From contig NZ_FOGZ01000007.1 in assembly GCF_900111365.1 (NCBI RefSeq), forward strand, positions 49,854 through 113,853: a stretch of 64,000 bases of DNA, written 5' to 3'. A program made the translations under genes and the position numbers. Positions 18,901 to 26,824 of this stretch are shown one piece after another; position 1 is the stretch's first letter, and each line of letters starts with the position of its first letter. The stretch comes from Propionibacterium cyclohexanicum (GTDB taxonomy: Bacteria > Actinomycetota > Actinomycetes > Propionibacteriales > Propionibacteriaceae). Under the pieces are notes generated by a model. The model worked only from the letters and a program-made list of their open reading frames with translations. It did no database searches and was not told the DNA's origin.

Positions 18901-19676
18901 TCCAGCATCTCCGAGAGCTCGGGGTGGGTGTCGATGAGTCGCGCTGCCCGCTCGCGCACCGTGTCGGTGATGAGCAGTTCGCGGCAGGGCACTGCCACGA
19001 AGTCCTGGAGTGTCTCGTCGGTGGACCGCTGGTCCGCGACGGTGAAATAGCGGATCTCCTCGACCGTGTCGCCGAAGAAGTCGACGCGGACCGGGTGCTC
19101 ATGGGTCGGGGAGAAGATGTCGACGATGCCGCCGCGCACGGCGAACTCGCCGCGCCGCTCCACCAAATCCACCCTGTTGTAGGCCGCGCCCACCAGATCG
19201 GTCTCCAGCTGGGCCAGCTCATAGTCCTGGCCCACTGCGATGTGCACCGGCACGAGCTGGGACAGCCCCTTGACCTGGGGTTGCAGCACCGAACGGACCG
19301 GGGCGACGACAACCGACGGCGCCGGCTCCGTATCGTTCCCGGCGAGCCGGCGAAGCACCGTGATCCGGCGTCCGACGGTATCGGAGCGCGGGCTGAGCCG
19401 CTCGTGCGGCAGCGTCTCCCAGGCCGGATAGTAGGCGACGGCCCCGGACCCGAGCAGCCCGGACAGCTCGTCGGTGAAGGCCTCGGCCTCGCGGAAGGTC
19501 GAGGCGATGACGAGCAGTGGCCGATGGGTTGACGCAACGAGTTCGCAGCACAACAGCGAACGGGCCGAGGCCGGGCAGGTGATGTCCAGTGCGTCAACTC
19601 CGGCGCCCGCCTGGTCGATGGCCTCCGCCACGCCAGGATCTCGGCCAAGAGTGGTGAGAAGGCCACGCAGATTCAC
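15978..19676 (-). CDS. mfd: transcription-repair coupling factor
   Basis: An ATP-driven translocase that removes stalled RNA polymerase at lesions and recruits UvrA. The product is about 1230 residues, the normal length. It has the UvrB-like N-terminal domain (FREAEAFTDELSGLLG, RGGIVDIFSPT), the RNA-polymerase-interacting domain (GDPLVHEQHGVGRFVEL), helicase Walker A GDVGYGKTE, Walker B IIDEEQRFGVDHKE, SATPIPRT, HQLRGRVGRG, and the TRCF C-terminal domain. The GTG at 19676 aligns with the family start (VNLRGLLTTL); a TTG at 19703 extends the frame by nine residues. Neither has a clear ribosome-binding site. Confidence 0.97.
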   Translation of the reverse strand: MNLRGLLTTLGRDPGVAEAIDQAGAGVDALDITCPASARSLLCCELVASTHRPLLVIASTFREAEAFTDELSGLLGSGAVAYYPAWETLPHERLSPRSDTVGRRITVLRRLAGNDTEPAPSVVVAPVRSVLQPQVKGLSQLVPVHIAVGQDYELAQLETDLVGAAYNRVDLVERRGEFAVRGGIVDIFSPTHEHPVRVDFFGDTVEEIRYFTVADQRSTDETLQDFVAVPCRELLITDTVRERAARLIDTHPELSEMLEKISQGQACEGMEALIPALVDQLELLVDVMPANTLVLVADPELVRSRAEDLVRTSQEFLHASWAAAATGGKAPIDLESSAYRELSAVRARALSRGQAWWSLSQFTAGPPEDAASPALRQEITGGASSPVASLRLDIEAMPSWSGDAEAAVTAMKADLGRGWRVVLSVPGKGLAARMTELLGDRDVPARIADLDTQEPVPGVVEVVVSTVQHGLRAPAIELAVIASGDLSHQPAETHSSRRMPAKRRNQVVPLELRPGDPLVHEQHGVGRFVELVQRTVSGATREYMVIEYAPSRRGQPGDRLYLPMDQLDQVTRYVGGETPALDRMGGADWKQRKSRAKRAVREIAAGLIKLYAARQATRGHAFGPDTPWQRDMEDAFYYTETPDQLACIQDVKHDMESVVPMDRLICGDVGYGKTEIAVRAAFKAVQDGKQVAVLVPTTLLVQQHAQTFIDRYAGFPVVVEQLSRFSTPVQTKRTVEGLQSGRVDVVIGTHRLLSDQMKFKDLGLVIIDEEQRFGVDHKEALKKLRVNVDVLSMSATPIPRTLEMAVTGIREMSTIATPPEERHPVLTFAGPYDEGQVVAAIRRELAREGQVFFVHNRVQSIDRTAARIRDLVPEARVAVAHGQMNEKALEKVMVDFWERRADVLVCTTIVEAGLDISTANTLIVDRADHMGLSQLHQLRGRVGRGRERGYAYFLYPPDKPLTTTAHDRLAALAANNDLGAGMAIAMKDLEIRGAGNLLGEEQSGHIADVGFDLYLRLVGEAVAEYKGDGPSEGEAPIRIELPVDARLPIDYVESERLRLEMYKRIAEIRTREQIGALRQELVDRYGPLPAQAESLLTLADFRRLCREAGLTEVMAQGNNIRFAPLIGRRSPEGTELSIPDSRRMRLERLYPGSVVKNAANMLLVPRPRTATVMGQPIADDELVEWAKRFVTDILLPPRPGAGDAPTDQPAGLGSTSDGRRRPRARANQGVSR

Positions 19677-19802
19677 TTGATCCAGACTACCTGGCGTGCC
19701 CAACCAGTTCGGCGCCGGTGAGCCGGGCTGCCAGCACTGCGCCTTGTGGCAGGTCCAGGGCAGGCCCGAGCCCGGTGAGCCGCGCGAAACCGCTCGGCGC
19801 TG

Positions 19803-20393
19803 TCATGCATTGAACCGATTCTGGGCAGCACCCAAACCCTCGGTGCACAGCATGACCACGGCGTCGGCCGCCCGGGCAATGTCGAGCGCCAAGTCCTCGC
19901 GCATCGCCGGGGGGATGTGGCCGAGCACATAGTCGGCACCGGCCCGGTGCCCACCCGGGCGCCCGATGCCGATGCGCACCCGATGGAATTCACCGCCACC
20001 CAGGTGCGCCCGGATCGAGCGCAACCCGTTGTGGCCGTTGTCGCCGCCACCTTTCTTCATGCGCAGCTGGCCCGGTGCCAGATCGAGCTCGTCATGGACG
20101 ACAACGATCTGCTCGGGTCCCAGATGATGGAAGCGGGCGAGGGCGCTGACAGCCTGACCGGACTCATTCATGAAGGTGACCGGTTTGGCAAGCACGAGCG
20201 CCTCGCCGCCGGGCAGCCCGATGCCGCGTGCCCCGATGCGCGTATCGGCTACCTGGGCGTGCATGCCGCGACCGTTCTTCCAGCGCACCCCGGCGCGACG
20301 GGCCAGCTCGTCGAGCGTCATGAAACCAACGTTGTGTCGGGTGTCCGCGTACTGCGCGCCGGGGTTACCGAGCCCCACCACCAGCCATGTCAT
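19803..20393 (-). CDS. pth: peptidyl-tRNA hydrolase
   Basis: Recycles peptidyl-tRNA released from stalled ribosomes. The 196-residue protein carries the family signatures WLVVGLGNPGAQYADTRHNVGF (catalytic His in RHNVG), KPVTFMNESGQAV, VVHDELDLAPGQLRMKKGGGDNGHNGLRSI and FHRVRIGIGRPG. It lies 79 bases downstream of rplY on the same strand, a conserved pairing. Confidence 0.97.
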   Translation of the reverse strand: MTWLVVGLGNPGAQYADTRHNVGFMTLDELARRAGVRWKNGRGMHAQVADTRIGARGIGLPGGEALVLAKPVTFMNESGQAVSALARFHHLGPEQIVVVHDELDLAPGQLRMKKGGGDNGHNGLRSIRAHLGGGEFHRVRIGIGRPGGHRAGADYVLGHIPPAMREDLALDIARAADAVVMLCTEGLGAAQNRFNA

Positions 20394-20472
20394 CGCGTCT
20401 GCACCTCACAGCACCTGGCGCCGATCAAGCACGCGCGCCCGATCGGGGCCAGCTGCCTCGCGAAGAAGGCGA

Positions 20473-21120
20473 TCACGCCTGGGAGTCGGACTCCGCGCCC
20501 TCAGCTGCCGGCTCCTGGTCCTCCGCCCCGCCAGCCGTCTCGGGCTGGTTCTCGTTGAGCTCGGCCTCCAGAGCAGCCTCGCTGATCTGGGCGGTGCCGG
20601 ACGCGATGAGCTGCTCGGGATCGTCCTCGAGCTCGCATCCCTCGGGCAGTGTCACCTGGGCAGCCAGGATCTGCTCGCCGACGGACAGACCCTCCACCGA
20701 GACCGTGATGAGGTTGGGGATGTTCGTCGCCTCCGCACGGATCGACAGGTGGGTGCGCTCCTCGTTGAGGATCGAATCGGGAGCAGGCTCGCCGAGGAAC
20801 TCCAGCGGCACATCGACGGTGACCTTCTCGCCACGCTTCACGAGCAGCAGATCGACGTGCTCGATGAACTTGGTGATGGGATCCCGCTGGATCTGCTTGG
20901 GCAGGGCCAGGTGCTCGATGCCGTCGGCCAGATGCAGGTGCAGCAGCGCGTTCTCCTGGCGCAGGGCCAGCAGCGTCTCGTGGCCCTTGAGCGTCAGATG
21001 CACCGGATCGGTGCCGTGCCCGTACAGCACGGCGGGGATCTTGTCGGCGCGGCGGATGCGGCGGGCCGCGCCCTTGCCGAACTCGGTGCGGGCCTCAGCG
21101 TCGAGCTGAATCTCAGCCAT
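20473..21120 (-). CDS. rplY: 50S ribosomal protein L25/general stress protein Ctc
   Basis: Binds 5S rRNA. The 215-residue protein is the long Ctc form: an N-terminal L25 domain (GKGAARRIRRADKIPAVLYGHGTDPVHL, IEHVDLLLVKRGEKVTV) and a beta-rich TL5/Ctc C-terminal domain (TNIPNLITVSVEGLSVGEQILAAQVTLPEG), ending in an acidic Glu/Ala tail. An AAGGAGTACCG stretch precedes the ATG. Confidence 0.96.
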   Translation of the reverse strand: MAEIQLDAEARTEFGKGAARRIRRADKIPAVLYGHGTDPVHLTLKGHETLLALRQENALLHLHLADGIEHLALPKQIQRDPITKFIEHVDLLLVKRGEKVTVDVPLEFLGEPAPDSILNEERTHLSIRAEATNIPNLITVSVEGLSVGEQILAAQVTLPEGCELEDDPEQLIASGTAQISEAALEAELNENQPETAGGAEDQEPAAEGAESDSQA

Positions 21121-21422
21121 CGGTACTCCTTGTCAGTATCCGTTCACAGTGTCATGGTGCGCCGACGCCAGCGGCGGGCAGGGATCCCGGCCGTGCCGCT
21201 TCCCTGGCCGTCCTCGTGCGTGTGCGTGAGGGCACGGCGCGGGCGCGTGGTTACGCGACTCGGGACATTTCTGGAGGTGCCCGATGGACCAGGCACCGAA
21301 GGGGGAGAACCCACCTCGTGCCAGTCGATCACGGATCAGCGCCTTCTGAGCCCTCGCCAAGCAACCTGCTCATCATAGCGAAGCGGCGAGCAGGACGACA
21401 ATGCGCTGGCGCGCCGGTGTAC
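21121..21422. other. gap between prs and rplY
   Basis: About 300 bases upstream of rplY and downstream of prs. A 75-codon minus-strand frame (21133-21360) encodes a His/Pro/Cys-rich product without family features and is judged non-coding. The gap probably carries the rplY promoter, but no convincing -10/-35 pair was found. Confidence 0.5.
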
Positions 21423-22409
21423 TCAGTGCACGTTGGCGCCGTTGGTGAACAGGCTCGTCACCGAACCGTCCTCGAAGACCTCATGGATGGCGCGGGCCAG
21501 CAGCGGGGCGATCGACAGCACGGTCATCTTCGGAATGTCGATGCCCTTGGGCACCGGCAGCGTGTTGGTGACGATGATCTCCTCGAACGGCGTGGCATTG
21601 AGCCGCTCCTCGGCCGGGCCCGACAGCACCGCATGGGTCGCCGCCGCGATGACCCGGGCGGCGCCGCGTTCGAGGAGGGCGTTGGCCGCCTGGCAGATCG
21701 TGCCGCCGGTGTCGATCATGTCGTCGACGAGCATGCAGGTGCGTCCTTCGACGTCGCCGACCACCTCGTAGACCTTCACGAGGTTGGCCTGCGTCGGATC
21801 GTGACGCTTGTGGATGATCGCCAACGGCACCTTGAGGCGGTCGCTCCACATATCGGCCAGCCGTACTCGCCCGGCGTCGGGGCTCACGACGACCATGTTG
21901 TCGTCGCAGTACTTCTTCTCGACATAGTCGGCCAGCACCGGCAGGCCCGAGAGATGGTCGAGGGGGCCGTTGAAGAAGCCCTGGATCTGGGCGGCATGCA
22001 GGTCGACGGACATGATGCGGTCGGCACCCGCCGTGCGGAACAGATCGGAGACCAGCCGCGCCGAGATGGGCTCCCGGCCCAGATGCTTCTTGTCCTGGCG
22101 GGCGTAGGGGAAGCACGGCGCGACGACGGTGATGCGCTTGGCCGAGGCGCGCTTGAGGGCGTCGACCATGATGAGCTGTTCCATGAGCCACTCGTTCACC
22201 GGTGCGGGATGACTTTGGATCACGAAGGCGTCGCTGCCCCGGACCGATTCCTCGTAGCGGACGTAGATCTCCGAATTTGCGTAGGCGATGAGGCGACTGG
22301 GCACCAGCTCCACCCCCATGAGTTCGGCGACGCTGTGTGCCAGCTCCGGGTAAGCCCTGCCCGAGAACAGCATGAGATGCTGCTCGCTGTTGCGCTTGAG
22401 GCCGCTCAT
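21423..22409 (-). CDS. prs: ribose-phosphate pyrophosphokinase
   Basis: Makes PRPP from ribose-5-phosphate and ATP for nucleotide, His and Trp synthesis. The 328-residue enzyme is class I: FSGRAYPELAHSVAELMGVEL, RYEESVRGSDAFVIQSHPAPVNEWLMEQLIMVDALKRASAKRIT, the flexible loop YARQDKKHLGREPI, DLHAAQIQGFF, the KRHDP loop, and the PRPP-binding VDDMIDTGGTI. It sits between glmU and rplY, the standard actinobacterial order, and is preceded by a weak GGGGAATAACC leader. Confidence 0.97.
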   Translation of the reverse strand: MSGLKRNSEQHLMLFSGRAYPELAHSVAELMGVELVPSRLIAYANSEIYVRYEESVRGSDAFVIQSHPAPVNEWLMEQLIMVDALKRASAKRITVVAPCFPYARQDKKHLGREPISARLVSDLFRTAGADRIMSVDLHAAQIQGFFNGPLDHLSGLPVLADYVEKKYCDDNMVVVSPDAGRVRLADMWSDRLKVPLAIIHKRHDPTQANLVKVYEVVGDVEGRTCMLVDDMIDTGGTICQAANALLERGAARVIAAATHAVLSGPAEERLNATPFEEIIVTNTLPVPKGIDIPKMTVLSIAPLLARAIHEVFEDGSVTSLFTNGANVH

Positions 22410-22451
22410 TCGGTTATTCCCCTTGGTGTTGTGGTGGATCCGTGATTCGGT

Positions 22452-22481
22452 GCAGATCAGTGATGGGCAGATCAGTGATGG
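22452..22481. repeat. 15-bp tandem duplication at the 3' end of glmU
   Basis: Two perfect head-to-tail copies of GCAGATCAGTGATGG at 22452-22466 and 22467-22481. The second copy contains the glmU stop codon, so the first is a copy of the gene's end. Confidence 0.9.
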
Positions 22482-23989
22482 CCGGGGCCGCGCTCGGCGT
22501 CGAGGATCTCGCGGCTCGCCTGGACGGCAGGATGGATGGCGCCCTTGTCATGCAGTGCTGCCACGTCGGCCCCGGTTCCGGGACGACGCCTGTGGACCCA
22601 ACCCTCGGAAATGTGCAGACGCCCCCGTGCCACTGCCAGCGCCCCAGCCGGGATGTCCTCGGTCACGGTCGACCCGGCCGCGACGAAGGCCCCCGAGGCG
22701 ATGTCGACAGGCGCGACCAGAACCGAGTTGGAGCCGATGAACACATCGTCGCCCAGATGGCTCGTCGACTTGTGCTTGCCGTCGTAGTTGGCGAAGATCG
22801 TGCCGGCGCCGATATTGACAGCCTCGCCGAGGATGGCGTCCCCGCAGTAGCTCAGATGAGGCACCTTGCTGCGCGCGCCGATCTTGGCGTTCTTGGTCTC
22901 CACGAATGTGCCGATCTTGCCGTGCTCCCCCAGCTCGGTGCCCGGGCGCAGCCGCGCCCACGGCCCCACATCGGTATTGGGGCCGATCACCGAGAGCTCG
23001 CCGTGGGTGCGCAGCACACGGGCACCCGCACCCACCTCGACATCCTTGAGGGTGGTGTCGGGTCCGATCACCGCCCCGGCGGCCACGCTCGTGGCGCCGA
23101 GCAGCTGGGTGCACGGCAGCAGCGTGACATCGGGCTGGAGAGTGACATCGTCCTCGATCCAGGTGCTTGCCGGATCGGCGATGGTGACGCCCTCGAGCAT
23201 CCACTTCTCGCAGATCCGCCGGTTCACCTCGGCGTTCATCCGTGACAGCTGAAGCCGATCGTTGACGCCCATCGTCTGCCAGGCGTCGGTGGTCTGGAAA
23301 GCACCCACGCCCCGTCCGATCCGGTTGGCGTACTCCACGACATCGGTCAGGTAGAGCTCACGCTGGGAGTTGTCGCGACCGATCTGGGCAAGCCCCTCAC
23401 GCAGCAGCTCGGAGTCGAAGACATAGATCCCGGAGTTGACCTCGCCGATCTCTCGCTCGGCGGGAGTGGCGTCCTTGTGCTCGACGATGCGCAGCACGCG
23501 CCCGTGATCGCGCACGATGCGGCCATAGCCGGTGGGGTCATCGAGCTCGGCGGTGAGGACGGTGACGGCATTGGCCTGGCGGGCGTGGGTGCGCACCAGC
23601 TCGCCGAGTGTCTCGCCCGAGAGGAGCGGCACATCCGCGTAGGTGACGACCACGGTGCCGCGCACCTGGGGCGGAAGGGCTCCCAGACCACAGCGCACCG
23701 CGTGGCCGGTGCCGAGCTGCTCCTCCTGGACGGCGATGGTGGCCTCGGGTGCGATCTCGCCCAGGTGAGCCTGGACCTGTTCGCGCCCGTGCCCGACGAC
23801 GACCACGAGGTGCTGGGGCGAGAGGGCCTTGGCGGCCTGCACCGCATAGCTGAGCATCGACTTGCCTGCCACCTTGTGCAGGAGTTTCGAGGTAGTCGAT
23901 TTCATCCGGGTGCCGTGCCCCGCTGCGAGCACGATGACGGCGCTCACATCGGCGGCCCCGGGGTCGAGATCTTCGGTGCTGGTGCTCAC
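22472..23989 (-). CDS. glmU: bifunctional GlmU (N-acetylglucosamine-1-phosphate uridyltransferase / glucosamine-1-phosphate acetyltransferase)
   Basis: Makes UDP-GlcNAc for peptidoglycan. The 505-residue protein has an N-terminal nucleotidyltransferase domain (VIVLAAGHGTRMKSTTSKLLHKVAGKSML, EEQLGTGHAV, YADVPLL) and a C-terminal left-handed beta-helix acetyltransferase domain (ATSVAAGAVIGPDTTLKDV, GTFVETKNAKIGARSKVPHLSYCGDA, NYDGKHKSTSHLGDDVFIGSN). The GTG at 23989 has GGAGG four bases upstream. It lies just downstream of tRNA-Gln. Confidence 0.97.
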   Translation of the reverse strand: MSTSTEDLDPGAADVSAVIVLAAGHGTRMKSTTSKLLHKVAGKSMLSYAVQAAKALSPQHLVVVVGHGREQVQAHLGEIAPEATIAVQEEQLGTGHAVRCGLGALPPQVRGTVVVTYADVPLLSGETLGELVRTHARQANAVTVLTAELDDPTGYGRIVRDHGRVLRIVEHKDATPAEREIGEVNSGIYVFDSELLREGLAQIGRDNSQRELYLTDVVEYANRIGRGVGAFQTTDAWQTMGVNDRLQLSRMNAEVNRRICEKWMLEGVTIADPASTWIEDDVTLQPDVTLLPCTQLLGATSVAAGAVIGPDTTLKDVEVGAGARVLRTHGELSVIGPNTDVGPWARLRPGTELGEHGKIGTFVETKNAKIGARSKVPHLSYCGDAILGEAVNIGAGTIFANYDGKHKSTSHLGDDVFIGSNSVLVAPVDIASGAFVAAGSTVTEDIPAGALAVARGRLHISEGWVHRRRPGTGADVAALHDKGAIHPAVQASREILDAERGPGHH

Positions 23990-24023
23990 TTTTCCTCCCG
24001 GTCGGACACACCTCATTGAGCGG

Positions 24024-24102
24024 CTCCCTGGGCAGGAGTCGAACCTGCGTCGCTAGTCCTGATTCAAAGTCAGGCGGGCCTTGCCGGCAGACCAACCAGG
24101 GA
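24024..24102 (-). tRNA. tRNA-Gln (UUG) with enlarged variable region
   Basis: The minus strand gives acceptor stem TCCCTGG/CCAGGGA, a D arm with stem GGTC/GGCC, anticodon stem CCTGA/TCAGG with loop CTTTGAA (anticodon UUG, Gln), and T stem GCAGG/CCTGC with loop TTCGACT; discriminator G. Between the anticodon and T stems are nine bases (ACTAGCGAC) instead of four or five, and two bases rather than one follow the D stem, making 79 in all. The CCA is not encoded. It lies directly upstream of glmU. Confidence 0.85.
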
Positions 24103-24266
24103 ACGATCGCCATAGGCGACCCATTGATTCTAGGGTCTGGACGGCCCGCGGGGACAATCGCATCGGCGCATGCCCCACCGCGTCTGGGCGACCCGGGCTC
24201 CGGGCCGGCCGGGGCACGCCCTGAGCGGCGGCGAACGGTCCCGGCCCGATCCTCTAGGCTTCAGCC

Positions 24267-25310
24267 GTGAGCACCGAGGTCACGAACCCGCCATCCGCAC
24301 TCCCGCCCTTCGACACCGGACAGCATCTGCTCAGCGTCAGCCAGCTGGACCGCGCCGCCTTGACAAGGCTTTTCGCCGTCGCCGAGAGCTTGAGGCCGGT
24401 TGGCGAGGGGAGGATGGTGTGCCGCATCCTGGAGGGAGCGGTGCTGGGCAGCCTCTTCTTCGAGCCGAGCACCCGCACGAGACTCAGCTTCGAGTCGGCC
24501 TTCCGCCGCCTCGGCGGATCGGTGGTCTCCACCACCGGTTTCACCTTCTCGTCGATGGCCAAGGGCGAATCAATCCACGACACCGCACGGGTGGTGTCGG
24601 GCTACTCCGATGCGATGGTGGTGCGTCATCCCGACACCGGATCGGTGGCCCAGTTCGCGCAGGCCTCGGTGGTGCCGGTCATCAATGCGGGAGACGGCTC
24701 GGGCGAGCACCCCAGCCAGTCGCTGCTCGACCTGTTCACGATGCGCGAGGAGCTGAGTTCCCGCGACAAGAGCATCGACGGGGCAACCATCGCCGTTCTC
24801 GGCGACCTGCGCTACGGCCGCACCGTCCATTCCCTCTTGCAGATCCTCGGTCTCTACGACAATGTGAGCTTCCGTGTCTTCGGACCGCCCGCCCTCGCCC
24901 TGCCCTCCGGCTTCTTCGACCTCGTGGCATCCACCGGCAACCGGATCGTCGAGTGCGATTCGGTGGATGAGGCGATCGCCCCCGCCGACGTGATCTACTG
25001 CACGCGCGTGCAGAAGGAGAGGCTCAGCGAGGAGGACGAGCAGGCGGTGCACCTGCACGGTGACCTGCTCAACACCGCGATCCTCCAGGAGCACGCCAGC
25101 CCAGATGCGATCGTCATGCATCCACTGCCCCGCGACTCGCGCCACAACTCCTTCGACCTGTCCCCCGATGTGGACGGCTTCCCGGGTCTGGCGATCTTCC
25201 GCCAGACCGACAACGGCCTGCTGGTGCGCATGGCAATCTTCTCCATCGCGCTGGGCGTGGCCGACCGGGTCGCCGACGAGCTGCGACCCGCCACCTGGCG
25301 TCGCCGCTGA
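24267..25310 (+). CDS. pyrB: aspartate carbamoyltransferase catalytic chain
   Basis: Joins carbamoyl phosphate and aspartate in pyrimidine synthesis. Carbamoyl-phosphate loop EPSTRTRLSFESAFRRLGGSV, SMAKGES, GDGSGEHPSQSLLDLF, GDLRYGRTVHSLL and HPLPRDSRHN mark it as an ATCase rather than an OTCase; the GDLxYGRTVHSL block is the E. coli PyrB style. At 347 residues it is slightly longer than usual. The GTG start is preceded by no clear ribosome-binding site. No pyrI, pyrC or carAB lies nearby, so it is outside a pyr operon here. Confidence 0.88.
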   Translation: MSTEVTNPPSALPPFDTGQHLLSVSQLDRAALTRLFAVAESLRPVGEGRMVCRILEGAVLGSLFFEPSTRTRLSFESAFRRLGGSVVSTTGFTFSSMAKGESIHDTARVVSGYSDAMVVRHPDTGSVAQFAQASVVPVINAGDGSGEHPSQSLLDLFTMREELSSRDKSIDGATIAVLGDLRYGRTVHSLLQILGLYDNVSFRVFGPPALALPSGFFDLVASTGNRIVECDSVDEAIAPADVIYCTRVQKERLSEEDEQAVHLHGDLLNTAILQEHASPDAIVMHPLPRDSRHNSFDLSPDVDGFPGLAIFRQTDNGLLVRMAIFSIALGVADRVADELRPATWRRR

Positions 25311-25364
25311 GCACAGGACCTGCCCGCAGCGGCGGCCGGAAGGCGCTGTGGGAGACTGGGCTCT

Positions 25365-26063
25365 GTGACCTCTGGCACGGCAGGGCGACGACGGGGCCGG
25401 ACCCGGATGAGCAGCGGCGAGCGCCGCGAACAGCTCATCAGCGTGGCGCGCGCGCTGTTCGCCGAACGCGGCTTCGACGGTACGAGCGTCGAGGAGGTCG
25501 CAGCACGGGCCCAGGTGAGCAAGCCAGTGGTCTACGGCCATTTCGGCGGCAAGGAGGGCCTCTACGCGGTCGTCGTGGATCGCGAGGTGACCACACTGGA
25601 CAATGCCATCAAATCGGCCATCTCCCAGCCCTCCAAGAGCTACCGCGAGGTGATCGAGCGAGGCACGCTGGCGCTGCTCGACTACATCGACGACCGTCCC
25701 GACGGCTTCCGGATCCTGTCACGCGACTCGCCGGTCGGCAGCACCACCGGTTCGTTCGCCTCGATCCTCAATGACATCGCCACCCGCGTCGAGGACCTGC
25801 TCGGCCCTCCCCTGGTGCGGCGCGGATACGATCCGGTGATTGCCGGGGTCTACAGCCAGGCCCTCGTAGGGCTGGTCAGTTCCGCCGGCCTGTCGTGGGT
25901 GGACACGCGCCGCCCGGACAAGGCGAAGGTGGCGGCCGAGCTGGTGAACCTGGCCTGGAACGGGCTGTCCAGCCTGGAGCACCGGGCCACGCTGCTCACC
26001 GATCCGCGCGAGACCGCCCAGATCACCCGCGACGCCGGCGCCGCGGGTGCTCAGCCCCGGTGA
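25365..26063 (+). CDS. TetR family transcriptional regulator
   Basis: The 232-residue protein has a TetR DNA-binding domain at residues 20-65: REQLISVARALFAERGFDGTSVEEVAARAQVSKPVVYGHFGGKEGLYAVVV. The remaining 165 residues form the helical ligand domain (REVIERGTLALLDYIDDRPDGFRILSRDSP). A basic N-terminal extension precedes the domain. It starts 54 bases after pyrB and overlaps the convergent FhuF-like gene by 13 bases. Ligand and targets unknown. Confidence 0.9.
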   Translation: MTSGTAGRRRGRTRMSSGERREQLISVARALFAERGFDGTSVEEVAARAQVSKPVVYGHFGGKEGLYAVVVDREVTTLDNAIKSAISQPSKSYREVIERGTLALLDYIDDRPDGFRILSRDSPVGSTTGSFASILNDIATRVEDLLGPPLVRRGYDPVIAGVYSQALVGLVSSAGLSWVDTRRPDKAKVAAELVNLAWNGLSSLEHRATLLTDPRETAQITRDAGAAGAQPR

Positions 26064-26824
26064 CTGCGCGGGCAGTCGCCACAGGCAGACCGCGGGTCGC
26101 CGCTCATTCCCACCAGTCCGCAGCAGGCCGGACGGCGGAACTGCCCGCTGCCCGGGCGCCCGGACAGGCGTGCCGGCGCCCGGACCAGGGCCTCCCACAG
26201 CCAGGAGACGAGTGCCTCGGTGCCCCCCAGGTGGGCGGGCAGCTCGGCCGCCAGGGTATTGAGCGTGCTGGCAAGTGCGCTGGTCACCTGGATGCGGGGG
26301 GCGCCGGCTGCCTGCAGGCCCGCTGCCAGCAGTGCCGCCAGGTCGGCGAGCGCCGGGCCCGGAGCAGCTCCGCCGGCTCCCACCGGATGCTCGACCCGGT
26401 CGGTGCAGATGCCCAGTTCCAGGGGGCCGAGCCGTTGAGCCCGTACCCGGAGAGCGTCTGGCCAGCTGCTGCGCGGTCGTAGCCCGTCCAACCCATAGGC
26501 CGTGGCAGGCGCGAGGATCCAGCCGGTGAGGTTGAGCGCGACGAGGGCCCAGGCGCACTCCTCGCCGGCCTCGGGCCGGGCCGCCAGCGGCGAGAGCTGC
26601 TGCGACACGGCACGCTGGCGGGCCTGCAGCTGATCGGGGGCGAGCAGCTCGTCCAGACGCTGCCAACCGGGCTCGGTTCGTTCCTGCCCCGCTGTCAGGA
26701 ACACCGTTGCCCCCAGCCAGCTGGGCCCCGATGCCGCGCCTTCGCCGGCCGCGGTCCTGCCGAGTGTGCCATCCGTCGCCCGGCCCGGCGTCCCTCCCGC
26801 TGGCGTACCGGCAGCCTCACTCAT
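26051..26824 (-). CDS. FhuF-like (2Fe-2S) ferric-iron reductase
   Basis: The diagnostic part is the C-terminus RRPACCGLVGMSGDPRSACGDCP, a CC-x(n)-C-x2-C cluster that binds [2Fe-2S] in FhuF siderophore-iron reductases. The preceding 230 residues are helical and Ala/Leu-rich (ECAWALVALNLTGWILAPATAYGLDGL is typical). It would reduce ferric siderophores in the cytoplasm (family knowledge). Its start lies inside the end of the marR gene (8-14 bases overlap), so the two are co-translated. No iron box was recognised next to it. Confidence 0.75.
   Translation of the reverse strand: MSEAAGTPAGGTPGRATDGTLGRTAAGEGAASGPSWLGATVFLTAGQERTEPGWQRLDELLAPDQLQARQRAVSQQLSPLAARPEAGEECAWALVALNLTGWILAPATAYGLDGLRPRSSWPDALRVRAQRLGPLELGICTDRVEHPVGAGGAAPGPALADLAALLAAGLQAAGAPRIQVTSALASTLNTLAAELPAHLGGTEALVSWLWEALVRAPARLSGRPGSGQFRRPACCGLVGMSGDPRSACGDCPRSHRG

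Noticed and set aside
21133..21360. 75-codon minus-strand frame between rplY and prs
   Set aside because: Biased His/Pro/Cys composition, no ribosome-binding site and no family features.
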